A DNA stretch of 64,000 nucleotides, taken from assembly GCA_025352375.1 (NCBI GenBank), contig JANXTL010000228.1:1-64000 (forward strand), written 5' to 3'. This document shows, piece after piece, positions 22,420-31,718 of this stretch. The notes under the pieces were generated by a model. That model did not search any database. It was not told the DNA's origin and saw only the letters and a program-made list of their open reading frames with translations. This DNA is from Acetobacteraceae bacterium. GTDB taxonomy: Bacteria > Pseudomonadota > Alphaproteobacteria > Acetobacterales > Acetobacteraceae. The translations under genes were made by a program, and so were the position numbers. Within the stretch, counting starts at the first letter, position 1, and each line of letters begins with the position of its first letter.

Positions 22420-22976
22420 TCCAGATACGCCCCGCTCGGCCTGCCGATGCGGTGGCGATCGCCGCGGTGCATGTCGCGGTTTGGCGCACCGCTTACGCCA
22501 ATATCCTTCCGGATGCCTATCTGGCCCGCATGTCCGTTGCCCGCCACGCGTCCCATTACGGGGCGGGCATTCGGGCGGGGGTCGGTGTGTTCGTCGCGAC
22601 CGCGAGCGAGGAGGACCTGCCCCCCGAAAGCGGCAGCCGCGTGGTGGGCTTCGCCACCGCCGGCCGAGCCCGCGGTGCTGGCCAAACGCTGGCCGAAGGG
22701 GAGGTCGAGACACTCTATGTATTGGACGACTGGCGGGACCGCGGCATTGGGCGAGCGCTTATGGGCGGCGCGGCGGAGCATTTACGCGGTTTAGGATGCC
22801 AGTCCGCGTTCCTGTGGGTGCTGCGCGACAACCCGAGCCGCTGGTTTTACCAACGGCTCGGGGGTCGAGCGGCAATGGAAATGGAGATCGCGGTGGCCAG
22901 CCAGCCCATCATTCAGACGGCTTTCGTCTGGAACCCGATCGACCGGCTGCTGACGGCGACGACCACGGGGGTGTAG
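22416..22976 (+). CDS. GNAT-family N-acetyltransferase
   Basis: ETLYVLDDWRDRGIGRALMGGA acetyl-CoA motif; ATGA overlap with upstream gene. Confidence 0.87.
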   Translation: MIQIRPARPADAVAIAAVHVAVWRTAYANILPDAYLARMSVARHASHYGAGIRAGVGVFVATASEEDLPPESGSRVVGFATAGRARGAGQTLAEGEVETLYVLDDWRDRGIGRALMGGAAEHLRGLGCQSAFLWVLRDNPSRWFYQRLGGRAAMEMEIAVASQPIIQTAFVWNPIDRLLTATTTGV

Positions 22977-23012
22977 GGAAAATGAAGGGCGTGTAGGCAG
23001 AGTGGAAAACCG

Positions 23013-23035
23013 CCCCCTCACCTTGCGGGAGGGGG
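23013..23035. terminator. GC-rich hairpin between convergent genes
   Basis: CCCCCTC...GAGGGGG. Confidence 0.35.
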
Positions 23036-23053
23036 CCGGGGGGCGGGAGGTTC

Positions 23054-25384
23054 TTACGCCGCCAGACGCTGCGCTTCCCGATCCGAGCGGGTCAGGATGT
23101 AGGTGGCGGTGGAGCCGATTTCGATGTCGAGCATGGTTGGCACGGCGATGCCTTTCACGGGGATCGTCGCGTTGCCGGCCGTCCAGCGCCAGATGCTGCC
23201 GTTGCCGGCTTCCGGCGTGTGCCAGCCCTGGGTCAGCGCGGGATGATCGGCGGGGATCACGATGCGATCGTCCCCGTCGTGCAGCGTCATGGAGCGCACC
23301 GCGACACCCAGCGGACGCCAGTCGCCGGTCAGCGGGTCGAGGTCCGCCGGAGCCGACGTGCGCGAACGCAGCACGATATCGCCGGTACCGGCCGGCAACA
23401 TGAAGGTGTGGCGCCCGTGGGCAACCGCGACCGGGCGCAGACGGCGACCATCTGCTTCGAGGTAGACGTCGGCATCCAGCGTCGTGGTGAAGCGCGGCGG
23501 GACATGACCCAGCGCCTCGGCTCGGGCGGCCAACGCGTGCCAGATCGGTGCGATCGTTTCCGCGTCGACGGCCAGCGGGGCGCAGGCGTTTTCTTCCCAG
23601 ATTTTCTGGCCGGCGTTCACGTGGAATTCCGGGTGCAGCACTGTCGGCAAGCCGGCGTTGCTGAAGATCGCGCGGTTGCCGGTGTCGAGATAGGATTCGG
23701 ACACCAAGCCTTCCGCGAGGATCAGCGAATGCCGATCAAGTTCCACATGGTAGTAGGTGACCGATTCTGTCTTCAGCTCCTGCACGATGGTCATGTTGTT
23801 GATCAGCAGGTTGGCGGGCACCAGCTTGCCGTCCGCGTAGATCGCATGGGCGGTGGATACCACCAGGTCGCGGCGCGGCAAATCGTCGCCGAACGCGCCG
23901 GCGCGGATGCGAACCGGGGCCACCAGATGCGGATGCGGATGCGCCGCGATATCGATGGTGCGCACGCCCATCCACTTGACCGGCATGGGGACCGGCTGAC
24001 CATCCTGGATTGTGACGACCAGATCGCCCGCGGTCAGATCTTCGACGGCGACTTCGCCTTGCGTGGTCTCGATCAGCGTGCCGGCGGCGAAGCAGGCGGG
24101 TGCCAGGAAGATGTCGGCGGCGAAGCGGGCGGGTGCCAGGAAGATGTCGGTGCCGCCCAATGAGCCGGTGCCGACGCTGCTGTCCGCGCCGAACACGACC
24201 GCGATGCCAGCCAGTGGGCTTGAGGCGAGGGTGATTTTGCCAATAATCGCGTTCGAGCCGTCTTCGATATCGAACACATTCGCCTTGCCGTCGAATATGT
24301 TGGTGCCGACGCCCTCCACCACGATCTTCCCGACGGTTACGCCCTGGACGTTGATGAAGTTGTCGCCGCTGACCGAGGCACTGCTGGCAGCGGTGCCGAA
24401 ATTCGTCAGGCTGTCGGTGACTCCGCCGACCGCGATCAGGCCATTCAGTTCCAGCGCGCCGGAGGACTTGGAGGCGAAGGTAATGGTTTGGCCCGTGGTC
24501 TCGGAGCCGTCGAGCCTCAGGACCGACAAACCCGTGCCGATGTAGAGAAAGTTGCTGATGGCATTTACATTGTTGGTGATATCCAGCACGCCGCCGGTGG
24601 CGACCACCGAACCGCCGCTGCCGCTGATGATGCCTTTGATCGTTCCGAATCCGGTGAGCGTGCCCGCGTTGACGACGCCGCCGGCGATGCCATCGAGGAT
24701 GCCGCCGCCGAACGATATGGATGTCTGGACGGTAACGGTGTCGGCCTGAAAGATACCACCGTTGAGCGCGTCGGTGCCGCCGCCGAGCGTGGCACCATTG
24801 GTGATAACGACACTGCCGCCGGACTGTATGAACGTGCCGCCGCTGATGGAGGCCGTGGTAGCACTGATGGTGCCGCCTTGGATCAGCGCGGTGCCGCCGG
24901 CCATATCGAAGAAACCGGCCGCCGTGCTGCCGGAGGTGCCGATGTTGAATTCACCCGTGGTGGCGGCGATAACGCCGCCCGATAGAGTCAGAGTTCCTAA
25001 CGAGGTGAAGTTCGCTGTGGAACTAGTGCCTACAGTGATAATGCCGCCAGATATATTGCCCTGATTGAAAGTGACGTTGTCGATCTTATTGCTTGCAGAA
25101 AAAATGTTGAACGTGCCCGCGGACATGGTGATGCCGCTGGTGCTATTAGTCGTGAATCTGAGGTCGCGCCCACCGAGGAACGTCACCGTGACGTTGGCGT
25201 CTGCGATGACGATCGTGTCGCTCGTCTGGGCGATAAAATTCGCGCTCAGGGTCGAAGTCGATGTCGAACTGCCATCGAACAACAGGCTGTCGGCGGTAGA
25301 GAGACCGGGATTGCCGGCCCCGACGCCCCAGGCGTTGCGGGAGTTCCAATTGGCGGTCGAACCTGCCCAAGTGTACGTTGTCAT
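23054..25384 (-). CDS. Surface-type repeat protein with C-terminal Hint domain
   Basis: Gly/Thr/Ser-rich beta-repeat region, then CFAAGTLIETTQGEVAVEDLTAGDLVVT...HAIYADGKLVPANLLI; AGGAGAGAATAGTATCATG supports the start. Confidence 0.82.
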   Translation of the reverse strand: MTTYTWAGSTANWNSRNAWGVGAGNPGLSTADSLLFDGSSTSTSTLSANFIAQTSDTIVIADANVTVTFLGGRDLRFTTNSTSGITMSAGTFNIFSASNKIDNVTFNQGNISGGIITVGTSSTANFTSLGTLTLSGGVIAATTGEFNIGTSGSTAAGFFDMAGGTALIQGGTISATTASISGGTFIQSGGSVVITNGATLGGGTDALNGGIFQADTVTVQTSISFGGGILDGIAGGVVNAGTLTGFGTIKGIISGSGGSVVATGGVLDITNNVNAISNFLYIGTGLSVLRLDGSETTGQTITFASKSSGALELNGLIAVGGVTDSLTNFGTAASSASVSGDNFINVQGVTVGKIVVEGVGTNIFDGKANVFDIEDGSNAIIGKITLASSPLAGIAVVFGADSSVGTGSLGGTDIFLAPARFAADIFLAPACFAAGTLIETTQGEVAVEDLTAGDLVVTIQDGQPVPMPVKWMGVRTIDIAAHPHPHLVAPVRIRAGAFGDDLPRRDLVVSTAHAIYADGKLVPANLLINNMTIVQELKTESVTYYHVELDRHSLILAEGLVSESYLDTGNRAIFSNAGLPTVLHPEFHVNAGQKIWEENACAPLAVDAETIAPIWHALAARAEALGHVPPRFTTTLDADVYLEADGRRLRPVAVAHGRHTFMLPAGTGDIVLRSRTSAPADLDPLTGDWRPLGVAVRSMTLHDGDDRIVIPADHPALTQGWHTPEAGNGSIWRWTAGNATIPVKGIAVPTMLDIEIGSTATYILTRSDREAQRLAA
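24083..24148 (-). repeat. Tandem duplication of a 33-bp unit at the Hint-domain N-terminus
   Basis: Two 33-bp copies of ggcggcgaagc(a/g)ggcgggtgccaggaagatgtc, differing at one base (Cys vs Arg codon). Confidence 0.9.
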
Positions 25385-25858
25385 GATACTATTCTCTCCT
25401 GCTGGGATTCGTTGCCGACCGCAGCCCCACAAAAGGTGAACTATTTCTAGTTGTCCTTTCTGCCTGATGCGCTTCTTTTGTCAACAGAAATTCCCGGTCG
25501 CCGTGCGGCAATGTGCCAATGGTGGGGCAACGCACTCCCTGGCGCCTTTTTTGTTAGGACAGTCTCAATATAATTCTATAGGATAAAAATTAAATCTTAA
25601 TCCCGCGATTATGGCGCCACCGACAAATTCGATCTCATCGTGCGCCATATCGATACATCGATGACCGACCTGCCTGGAATCAATGCAGTCATGGAGCCTG
25701 TGATTCGGTGAGTGTCGGGAAATTTTACATCTCGGCCCGCCAACGCGCCCATAATATGTGTAGCAAATTGATATACAATAGTTTATTTTCATGGCACGAT
25801 GATTGCACCGGTAGGAAGTGCCTCAGGTTTACTGACCTCACTGTAGGATTATGCCGCT

Positions 25859-26509
25859 ATGACGATTACCCGCACTCTCGCGATCGGTGCCCTACTCGCC
25901 TTGATCGCCAGCACGCCTGCACACGCCACAGTGGTATTGTTCGATGACACCATGAACGCTGGGACCCAGACGTTCGGGGTTGCCGGCGACGGACCGTTGA
26001 GCCAAAGTTTCAGCACCGGGTCCATCGCACTTGGCCTGGAACGCATTTCGCTGGACATTTCGGCTACTCACCCCAGGGATGGCGGTTCGTTTATTGTCAC
26101 TTTGAACGCCGACAATAGCGGCCTGGTGGGGAGCCAGCTGGCGCTTCTGGGTACCATTCTCGACTCCAGCCTGACTGAGCTTCCGGCCCTTTATTCGTTG
26201 GCTGGCATTGGCCAATTGGGACATGGAACAACATTGTCGGCGCATACCCAATACTGGGTTTCATTGGTGGCGGGGCCGGCGACGTCCGGGCAAATCGTTG
26301 CCACGAACGAAATAAGCGGTGTTGGCGTGACTGGAAGCAAAGTCAGCACGGGCGGCGCAGGCACGCATGTGGTAGATGGAAGCGTGTACTTCCCGCTCAC
26401 TATGCGAGTCGAGGCCCCAGAACCTATGTCCCTGGCCCTGCTGGGTGTTGGGCTCGCCGGCCTTGGCTGGGCTCGTAATCGCCGAAAGCAGGCGACCCCT
26501 AAGGTCTGA
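25859..26509 (+). CDS. PEP-CTERM sorting-signal exported protein (choice-of-anchor type)
   Basis: N-terminal signal peptide; C-term EAPEPMSLALLGVGLAGLGWARNRRKQ. Confidence 0.8.
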   Translation: MTITRTLAIGALLALIASTPAHATVVLFDDTMNAGTQTFGVAGDGPLSQSFSTGSIALGLERISLDISATHPRDGGSFIVTLNADNSGLVGSQLALLGTILDSSLTELPALYSLAGIGQLGHGTTLSAHTQYWVSLVAGPATSGQIVATNEISGVGVTGSKVSTGGAGTHVVDGSVYFPLTMRVEAPEPMSLALLGVGLAGLGWARNRRKQATPKV

Positions 26510-26588
26510 TAAGGGGCACGCGATACGCGATTGGCGTGAGACGCCCAGAGAGTCGGAATTATTTACACACCGCGAAATGCGGTCCTGT

Positions 26589-28142
26589 CTACCCCTCCAG
26601 CACCCCCAGCCGGCGTAACAGCGGCGCGCGCCTGTCCAGAACGTGACGCACCACCTCCGTTGCGATGCGCGTCGCCTCCCCGGGGTCCGTCACCGGCTTC
26701 CCATCCCTTTGCAAAGTCCGGCCCCCCCGGCGCAGCTGCGTGACCAACATCTCGGTCAGCGACACCACCTCCGCCGGATGGCCCGCCATCAGGATGCCGG
26801 CCACCAGCGTCTCCGTCATATCGACCGTAACGGCGGTTCCCAGAATGGGGGACACCAAACGCGGCATGTCCGCGCCCTCGGCATTCATAGACGCGACAGC
26901 TCGGTTCAACCCCGCCGTGGCGCGCAGCGCTTCCGGCGAATCGCCGAGCGGCAGGGCGGGATGGGCGTATCCGCCGCCGATCAGCAGGGCGATGGCCTGC
27001 AATAGCTCCACAAACGGCCGGCCGGAGAAGGGGGCAATCGTGCGCGCCTGCCCGATCGTGAAGGATCCGGCCTCAAGCGCCATCAACAGCGGGCGATAAG
27101 CCTCCGGATTGCCGGTCATGGTGCCGATCGGGGTGGTGAAAACGATATCGGTGGGCGCCGGCTGGCCGGTCCAGTGCAGTGTTACCGCTTCCAGCAGCCG
27201 GTGGTGCTCCGGCATCGGTAAAGTCGGCGTGCCGCGGCGGTAGATATCCCGCCGGAACGCCTGGCCGGAGCCGAAGTCGCGCAATGTCTCCCGCAGGCGG
27301 CGGTCGCGCGCCTCGACCATCAGCGGCTGAACCCCGGTTGGAACGCTGATCTGGTCGATATTCTCCGCCAGCGTGGCGCTGCCGATGTAGGCGCATTTCG
27401 CGCCATCCATGGCATCGGCGACGTCCGCGAACATCAGGGTATGCCAATCCTGGTTCAAAAACTCGTGAGCGATGTAGCGAGCGTCCTGCTGGCGCAGGTT
27501 GGCGAGCCGAAGCTCAAGGCCGGGATTCGTGGCGAAGAAGCCGGCTCCCGCTTCTTTCAATTTATCGAGAGCGGCCCATATCGCGGGCACCGTTGCGTCG
27601 GACCGTGCGCCGCTGCCCGCCGCGATCATGCGCATCAGCGCTTGAACCGGCACCATGTTCGCCCAGCCCGTGGTGACGTTGTAACTGAGGTAAGCCAGCC
27701 CCCCGGCCCGCAACCGCTGCCCGACGATACCGGTCAGCAGCGACCGATTCTCCGCCGAAATCCAGCTCATCACGCCGTGCGAGACGATGAAATCGAAGGA
27801 CGGGAGCGCGTCGACGGCCATAGCGGCGATGTCCGCGAACGACGTCTCATGAAAATGGATATTAGCCAACCCCGCTCGGGTGGCGAGGTCTCGCCCAAAT
27901 TCGATATGGGCGGGATTGAAGTCGAAGGCATGGATTTCGGCATGCGGGGCCGTCGCGGCGACGGTGAGTGCTGAAACGCCGTTGCCGCAGCCAAGATCGG
28001 CGTAACAGAAGGGTTTCGCGAGGTCCGGCGGCCGGTGGCCCAGCAGCAGCGCGGCCATGGCGAGCCAGGCGGGCGTCGTTTCCCGATAGGCGGCGTGGGT
28101 GTAGGCCACATCGGTCACGTACCCGTCGTCCCAGCGTGCCAT
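26589..28142 (-). CDS. Class I SAM-dependent methyltransferase with methyltransferase-regulatory-type C-terminal region
   Basis: YADLGCGNGVSALTVAA; FIVSHGVMSW. Confidence 0.8.
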   Translation of the reverse strand: MARWDDGYVTDVAYTHAAYRETTPAWLAMAALLLGHRPPDLAKPFCYADLGCGNGVSALTVAATAPHAEIHAFDFNPAHIEFGRDLATRAGLANIHFHETSFADIAAMAVDALPSFDFIVSHGVMSWISAENRSLLTGIVGQRLRAGGLAYLSYNVTTGWANMVPVQALMRMIAAGSGARSDATVPAIWAALDKLKEAGAGFFATNPGLELRLANLRQQDARYIAHEFLNQDWHTLMFADVADAMDGAKCAYIGSATLAENIDQISVPTGVQPLMVEARDRRLRETLRDFGSGQAFRRDIYRRGTPTLPMPEHHRLLEAVTLHWTGQPAPTDIVFTTPIGTMTGNPEAYRPLLMALEAGSFTIGQARTIAPFSGRPFVELLQAIALLIGGGYAHPALPLGDSPEALRATAGLNRAVASMNAEGADMPRLVSPILGTAVTVDMTETLVAGILMAGHPAEVVSLTEMLVTQLRRGGRTLQRDGKPVTDPGEATRIATEVVRHVLDRRAPLLRRLGVLEG

Positions 28143-28180
28143 GCGTGCGTTCCTTCGTTTGCGCTATTCTGATCTGCGTA

Positions 28181-29056
28181 TCAGTCGTGTTCCGCGTTGG
28201 CCACCCGCGTTTCCAGCCGGGCGTTCAGCTCCGCGCCCAGCAGGGCCGCGTAGGCCGAAATGTAGAACCACAACATGATCCCGACGACGGCGCCGATCGA
28301 TCCGTAGGTCGCACCGAAGCTGGCGAGGTGGGAGATGTAGAATGACAGCCCGCCAGATGCGAGCAACCACAAACTGGTCGCGGCGGCGGCGCCGGGCGCG
28401 GTCCGGGGGCGTTCGGGGCGCTCGCGACTGGGGCCCACCCGGTACAGCAAAGCGACCGCTCCGGCGAACAGCCCCACCAGCACCAACAGGCTGGCGCCGT
28501 GGATCGACACCTCCCCGAATCGGGACAGGCCGACGAACGCGAGTGCCGCCGGCAGGAGCACGACCCCGGCAATCGCCAGCACCGCGCCCACCACCGCCAG
28601 ACACGTGAGTGCCAACCCGGTGAGATGAAAGCGCAGAATACCGCGCCTTTCCTCGACGTCGTAGACCACGTTCAACGCCGACTGCATGGCTTTAGTGCCG
28701 GTTGCCGCACTCCAAAGCGCCAACAGGATGCTAACCACCAGATGCAGGCTGAGGGCGTCGTGCGGCTGGCGCACCAGCTCCAGCACCCGCTCGTGGATGA
28801 GTTCGTAGGCCGGTGGCGGCAACAGGTCGGATAACAGAGCGAGTTGGTGAACCACGGTGAACGGGTTGAAGACCAGTCCGTAGACCGCGACCAGCGCGCT
28901 GATCGCGGGAAACAGGGCCGTGGTCGCCCAAAACGCGCAGCCGGCGGCGGCGAGCGACACCCTGTCCGAGACACAGGCGCGCAACGTCGCCAGCGCGATG
29001 TCCCTCGGGCCCGCGAAAACCGACAGTCTGGGATGCTGTACTCGGGGCGCGGACAC
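28181..29056 (-). CDS. YihY/BrkB-family inner-membrane protein
   Basis: Six hydrophobic segments; LWSAATGTKAMQSALNVVYDVEERRG. Confidence 0.85.
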   Translation of the reverse strand: MSAPRVQHPRLSVFAGPRDIALATLRACVSDRVSLAAAGCAFWATTALFPAISALVAVYGLVFNPFTVVHQLALLSDLLPPPAYELIHERVLELVRQPHDALSLHLVVSILLALWSAATGTKAMQSALNVVYDVEERRGILRFHLTGLALTCLAVVGAVLAIAGVVLLPAALAFVGLSRFGEVSIHGASLLVLVGLFAGAVALLYRVGPSRERPERPRTAPGAAAATSLWLLASGGLSFYISHLASFGATYGSIGAVVGIMLWFYISAYAALLGAELNARLETRVANAEHD

Positions 29057-29154
29057 CGAATTCTCCTGTTTGGGGCGGGTTGGATGCCCGTTTTTGGCCC
29101 ATGCATGAAAAAAACCAGTCGCGGCCCGCTTTTTCTATTGCATGGGGGGGGGTG

Positions 29155-29320
29155 GCGTCTTAGATGGCCGTTACGCAGCAACGCACGTGCCTCTGGCCCT
29201 AGTGGTTACGCAACGACGTCAAGCGTTCTGGCAATCGTTTGGTCGCTGGTTCGTTCGACCGTTTCGTCAACTCCGCCCGTCGCCTTACTCAGGCGGGCGA
29301 TCAACAGGGAGGCCGGCGCG
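29155..29320 (+). ncRNA. Candidate structured 5' leader of ornithine decarboxylase (speF-motif-like)
   Basis: Position directly upstream of an alphaproteobacterial ODC; CCCGTCGCCTTACTCAGGCGGGCG hairpin ahead of the AGGGAGG SD. Confidence 0.4.
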
Positions 29321-30451
29321 ATGACATCCAAAATCGCCCAGTATCTTGCTGACCACCGACCGGCTACGCCGTGCCTGGTGGTCGATGTCGATCGCGTGGA
29401 AGCCAATTTCCGCGCGCTGAGCCGTACGCTGCCGCTAGCGCGCATCTTTTACGCGGTCAAGGCGAATCCGGCCGCGCCGATTCTGGAGCGGCTGGTGGGG
29501 CTGGAAAGCCACTTCGATGCCGCGAGCATCGAGGAAATCCAGTTCTGCCTGGAAGCCGGCGCGCGCCCCGCGGCGATCAGCTTCGGCAACACCATCAAAA
29601 AGGTCTCGGCCATCCAGCGCGCGCACGCCGCCGGTGTGAGCATGTTCGCCTTCGATTCCGAGGAGGAACTGCTGAAGCTCGCCCAGCACGCGCCGGGCGC
29701 CCGCGTGTATTGCCGCATCCTGGTGGAGAACGAGGGCGCGGATTGGCCGCTGTCGCGCAAATTCGGCACCACGATCGAGAGCGCCAAAGACTTGATGCTG
29801 CAAGCCGGCGATCTGGGCCTGGATCCATACGGTCTGTCGTTCCACGTCGGCAGCCAGCAGACGACGACCCGCGCATACGAAATTGCCATCGCCAAGGTCG
29901 GCATGCTTTTTACCGATCTGATGGATGCCGGCGTGAAGCTGCGCATGATGAATTTGGGCGGCGGCTTCCCGACCCGGTACCGCGATGCGGTGCCGGAGAT
30001 CGACGAGTTCGGCAATGCCATCATGGACGCCATGCTCGCCCATTTCGGCAACAACCTGCCGGAGATGGTGATCGAGCCCGGCCGCTTCGTGGTCGGCGAC
30101 GCGGGCGTTGTCTCGGCCGAGGTCGTGCTGGTCAGCCAGCGCGATAAAGCCGACCCTTTGCGCTGGGTCTACCTCGACATCGGGCGCTTCGGCGGCCTGG
30201 CGGAAACCGAGGGTGAGGCGATCAAATACCGCATCGTCACCGCCCACGACGGCGGTGCGACGGGTCCGGTGTCGATCGCCGGCCCGACCTGCGACGGCGC
30301 GGATATCCTCTACGAGAAGTCCAACTATCGCCTGCCGCTGGCGTTGGCGTCGGGCGACCGCGTGGAATTGATGTCCACCGGGGCTTACGTGACCACGTAT
30401 GCCAGCCAGCGCTTTAACGGATTTGCCCCGTTGGCCGAATACTACATCTAG
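29321..30451 (+). CDS. Type III PLP-dependent decarboxylase, ornithine decarboxylase-like
   Basis: FYAVKANP PLP-Lys motif; SFHVGSQ; EPGRFVVGDAG; GPTCDGADIL. Confidence 0.9.
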   Translation: MTSKIAQYLADHRPATPCLVVDVDRVEANFRALSRTLPLARIFYAVKANPAAPILERLVGLESHFDAASIEEIQFCLEAGARPAAISFGNTIKKVSAIQRAHAAGVSMFAFDSEEELLKLAQHAPGARVYCRILVENEGADWPLSRKFGTTIESAKDLMLQAGDLGLDPYGLSFHVGSQQTTTRAYEIAIAKVGMLFTDLMDAGVKLRMMNLGGGFPTRYRDAVPEIDEFGNAIMDAMLAHFGNNLPEMVIEPGRFVVGDAGVVSAEVVLVSQRDKADPLRWVYLDIGRFGGLAETEGEAIKYRIVTAHDGGATGPVSIAGPTCDGADILYEKSNYRLPLALASGDRVELMSTGAYVTTYASQRFNGFAPLAEYYI

Positions 30452-30486
30452 GGGTAACGTGCGGACCGCAGGGAGATCGCACACCG

Positions 30487-31701
30487 ATGGATGGTAAAGG
30501 TTTGGCCCGCACTGCTGGTGCGCTGGCAGGCATGAAGGTCGTGGACCTTACAAGGGTCCTTGGCGGCCCCTACTGCACCATGATTCTGTCCGATCATGGC
30601 GCCGAGGTCATCAAGGTCGAACCCCCGCAGGGCGACGAAGTCCGCGACTGGGGCCCCCCCTTTCACGAAGGCGACGCCAGCTACTTTATCGGCGTCAACC
30701 GCAACAAGCGCGCCATCGCGCTGGACATGAGCAAGGCGGAGGGCAAGGCGATTCTCCTGCGCCTGCTGGAAACCGCGGACGTGCTGATCGAGAATTTCAA
30801 GCCGGGTTCGATGGAAAAATGGGGCCTGGGCTACGAGGATGTTCTGTCCAAGCAATTCCCCAGCCTTATTCACTGCCGCATCTCCGGTTTTGGGCCCGAC
30901 GGACCGTTGGGTGGGCTGCCGGGCTACGACGCTATTTTGCAGGCGATGACCGGCCTCATGAGCGTCAACGGCGACCAGACCACCGGCCCGATGCGCCTGG
31001 GCACCGCGATGGTCGACATGGGCACGGGGTTGTATTCAGCCATCGGCATCCTGATGGCGCTGCACGAGCGCAAAACCTCCGGCCTCGGGCAGTATATCGA
31101 TATGGCGCTGTACGATTGCGGCATGGCGCTGCTGCATCCGCAGGCGGCCAATTATTTTCTGAACGGCGTTCGCCCCAAGGGCACCGGCAACCCGCACCCC
31201 AATCTGGTGCCGTACGATAAATACCCCACCAAAACCTGCGACATCTTCATCGCCAGCGGCAACAACGGACAGTTCCGCAAATTGTGCGAATTGATTGGGC
31301 AGCCCGCGCTGGCCGACGATTCGCGCTTTGCCGATAACGGGGTGCGTAACGCCAACCGGGCCGCGCTGACCGAAACGCTGGCGGCGGCGTTCGCCACCCA
31401 GGACGGCAACGAACTCGCGCTGCGCCTGATCCGGGCGGGGGTGCCGGCGGGACCGGTGCTGCCGGTGGATGAGGCGATGGCCGCACCGCACACCGCCCAT
31501 CGCGAGATGGTCACGGAGCTGGATTGGTACCGCGGCATCGGCACCCCCATCAAGTTCAGCCGCACCCAGGGCGGCACACGGCGACCGCCGCCGAAGTTTG
31601 CCCAGGACGGTTCCGATATCCTGGGGCAACTCGGCTACACCGCCGAGGAGATCGCGGCGCTGGAGCGAAACCTCGTCGTGCATACCAAGCGCCGCCTGTA
31701 G
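30487..31701 (+). CDS. CaiB/BaiF family CoA-transferase
   Basis: MKVVDLTRVLGGPYCTMILSDHGAEVIKVE; NRNKRAIALDM. Confidence 0.9.
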   Translation: MDGKGLARTAGALAGMKVVDLTRVLGGPYCTMILSDHGAEVIKVEPPQGDEVRDWGPPFHEGDASYFIGVNRNKRAIALDMSKAEGKAILLRLLETADVLIENFKPGSMEKWGLGYEDVLSKQFPSLIHCRISGFGPDGPLGGLPGYDAILQAMTGLMSVNGDQTTGPMRLGTAMVDMGTGLYSAIGILMALHERKTSGLGQYIDMALYDCGMALLHPQAANYFLNGVRPKGTGNPHPNLVPYDKYPTKTCDIFIASGNNGQFRKLCELIGQPALADDSRFADNGVRNANRAALTETLAAAFATQDGNELALRLIRAGVPAGPVLPVDEAMAAPHTAHREMVTELDWYRGIGTPIKFSRTQGGTRRPPPKFAQDGSDILGQLGYTAEEIAALERNLVVHTKRRL

Positions 31702-31718
31702 CACCGGCGCGAAACGCT

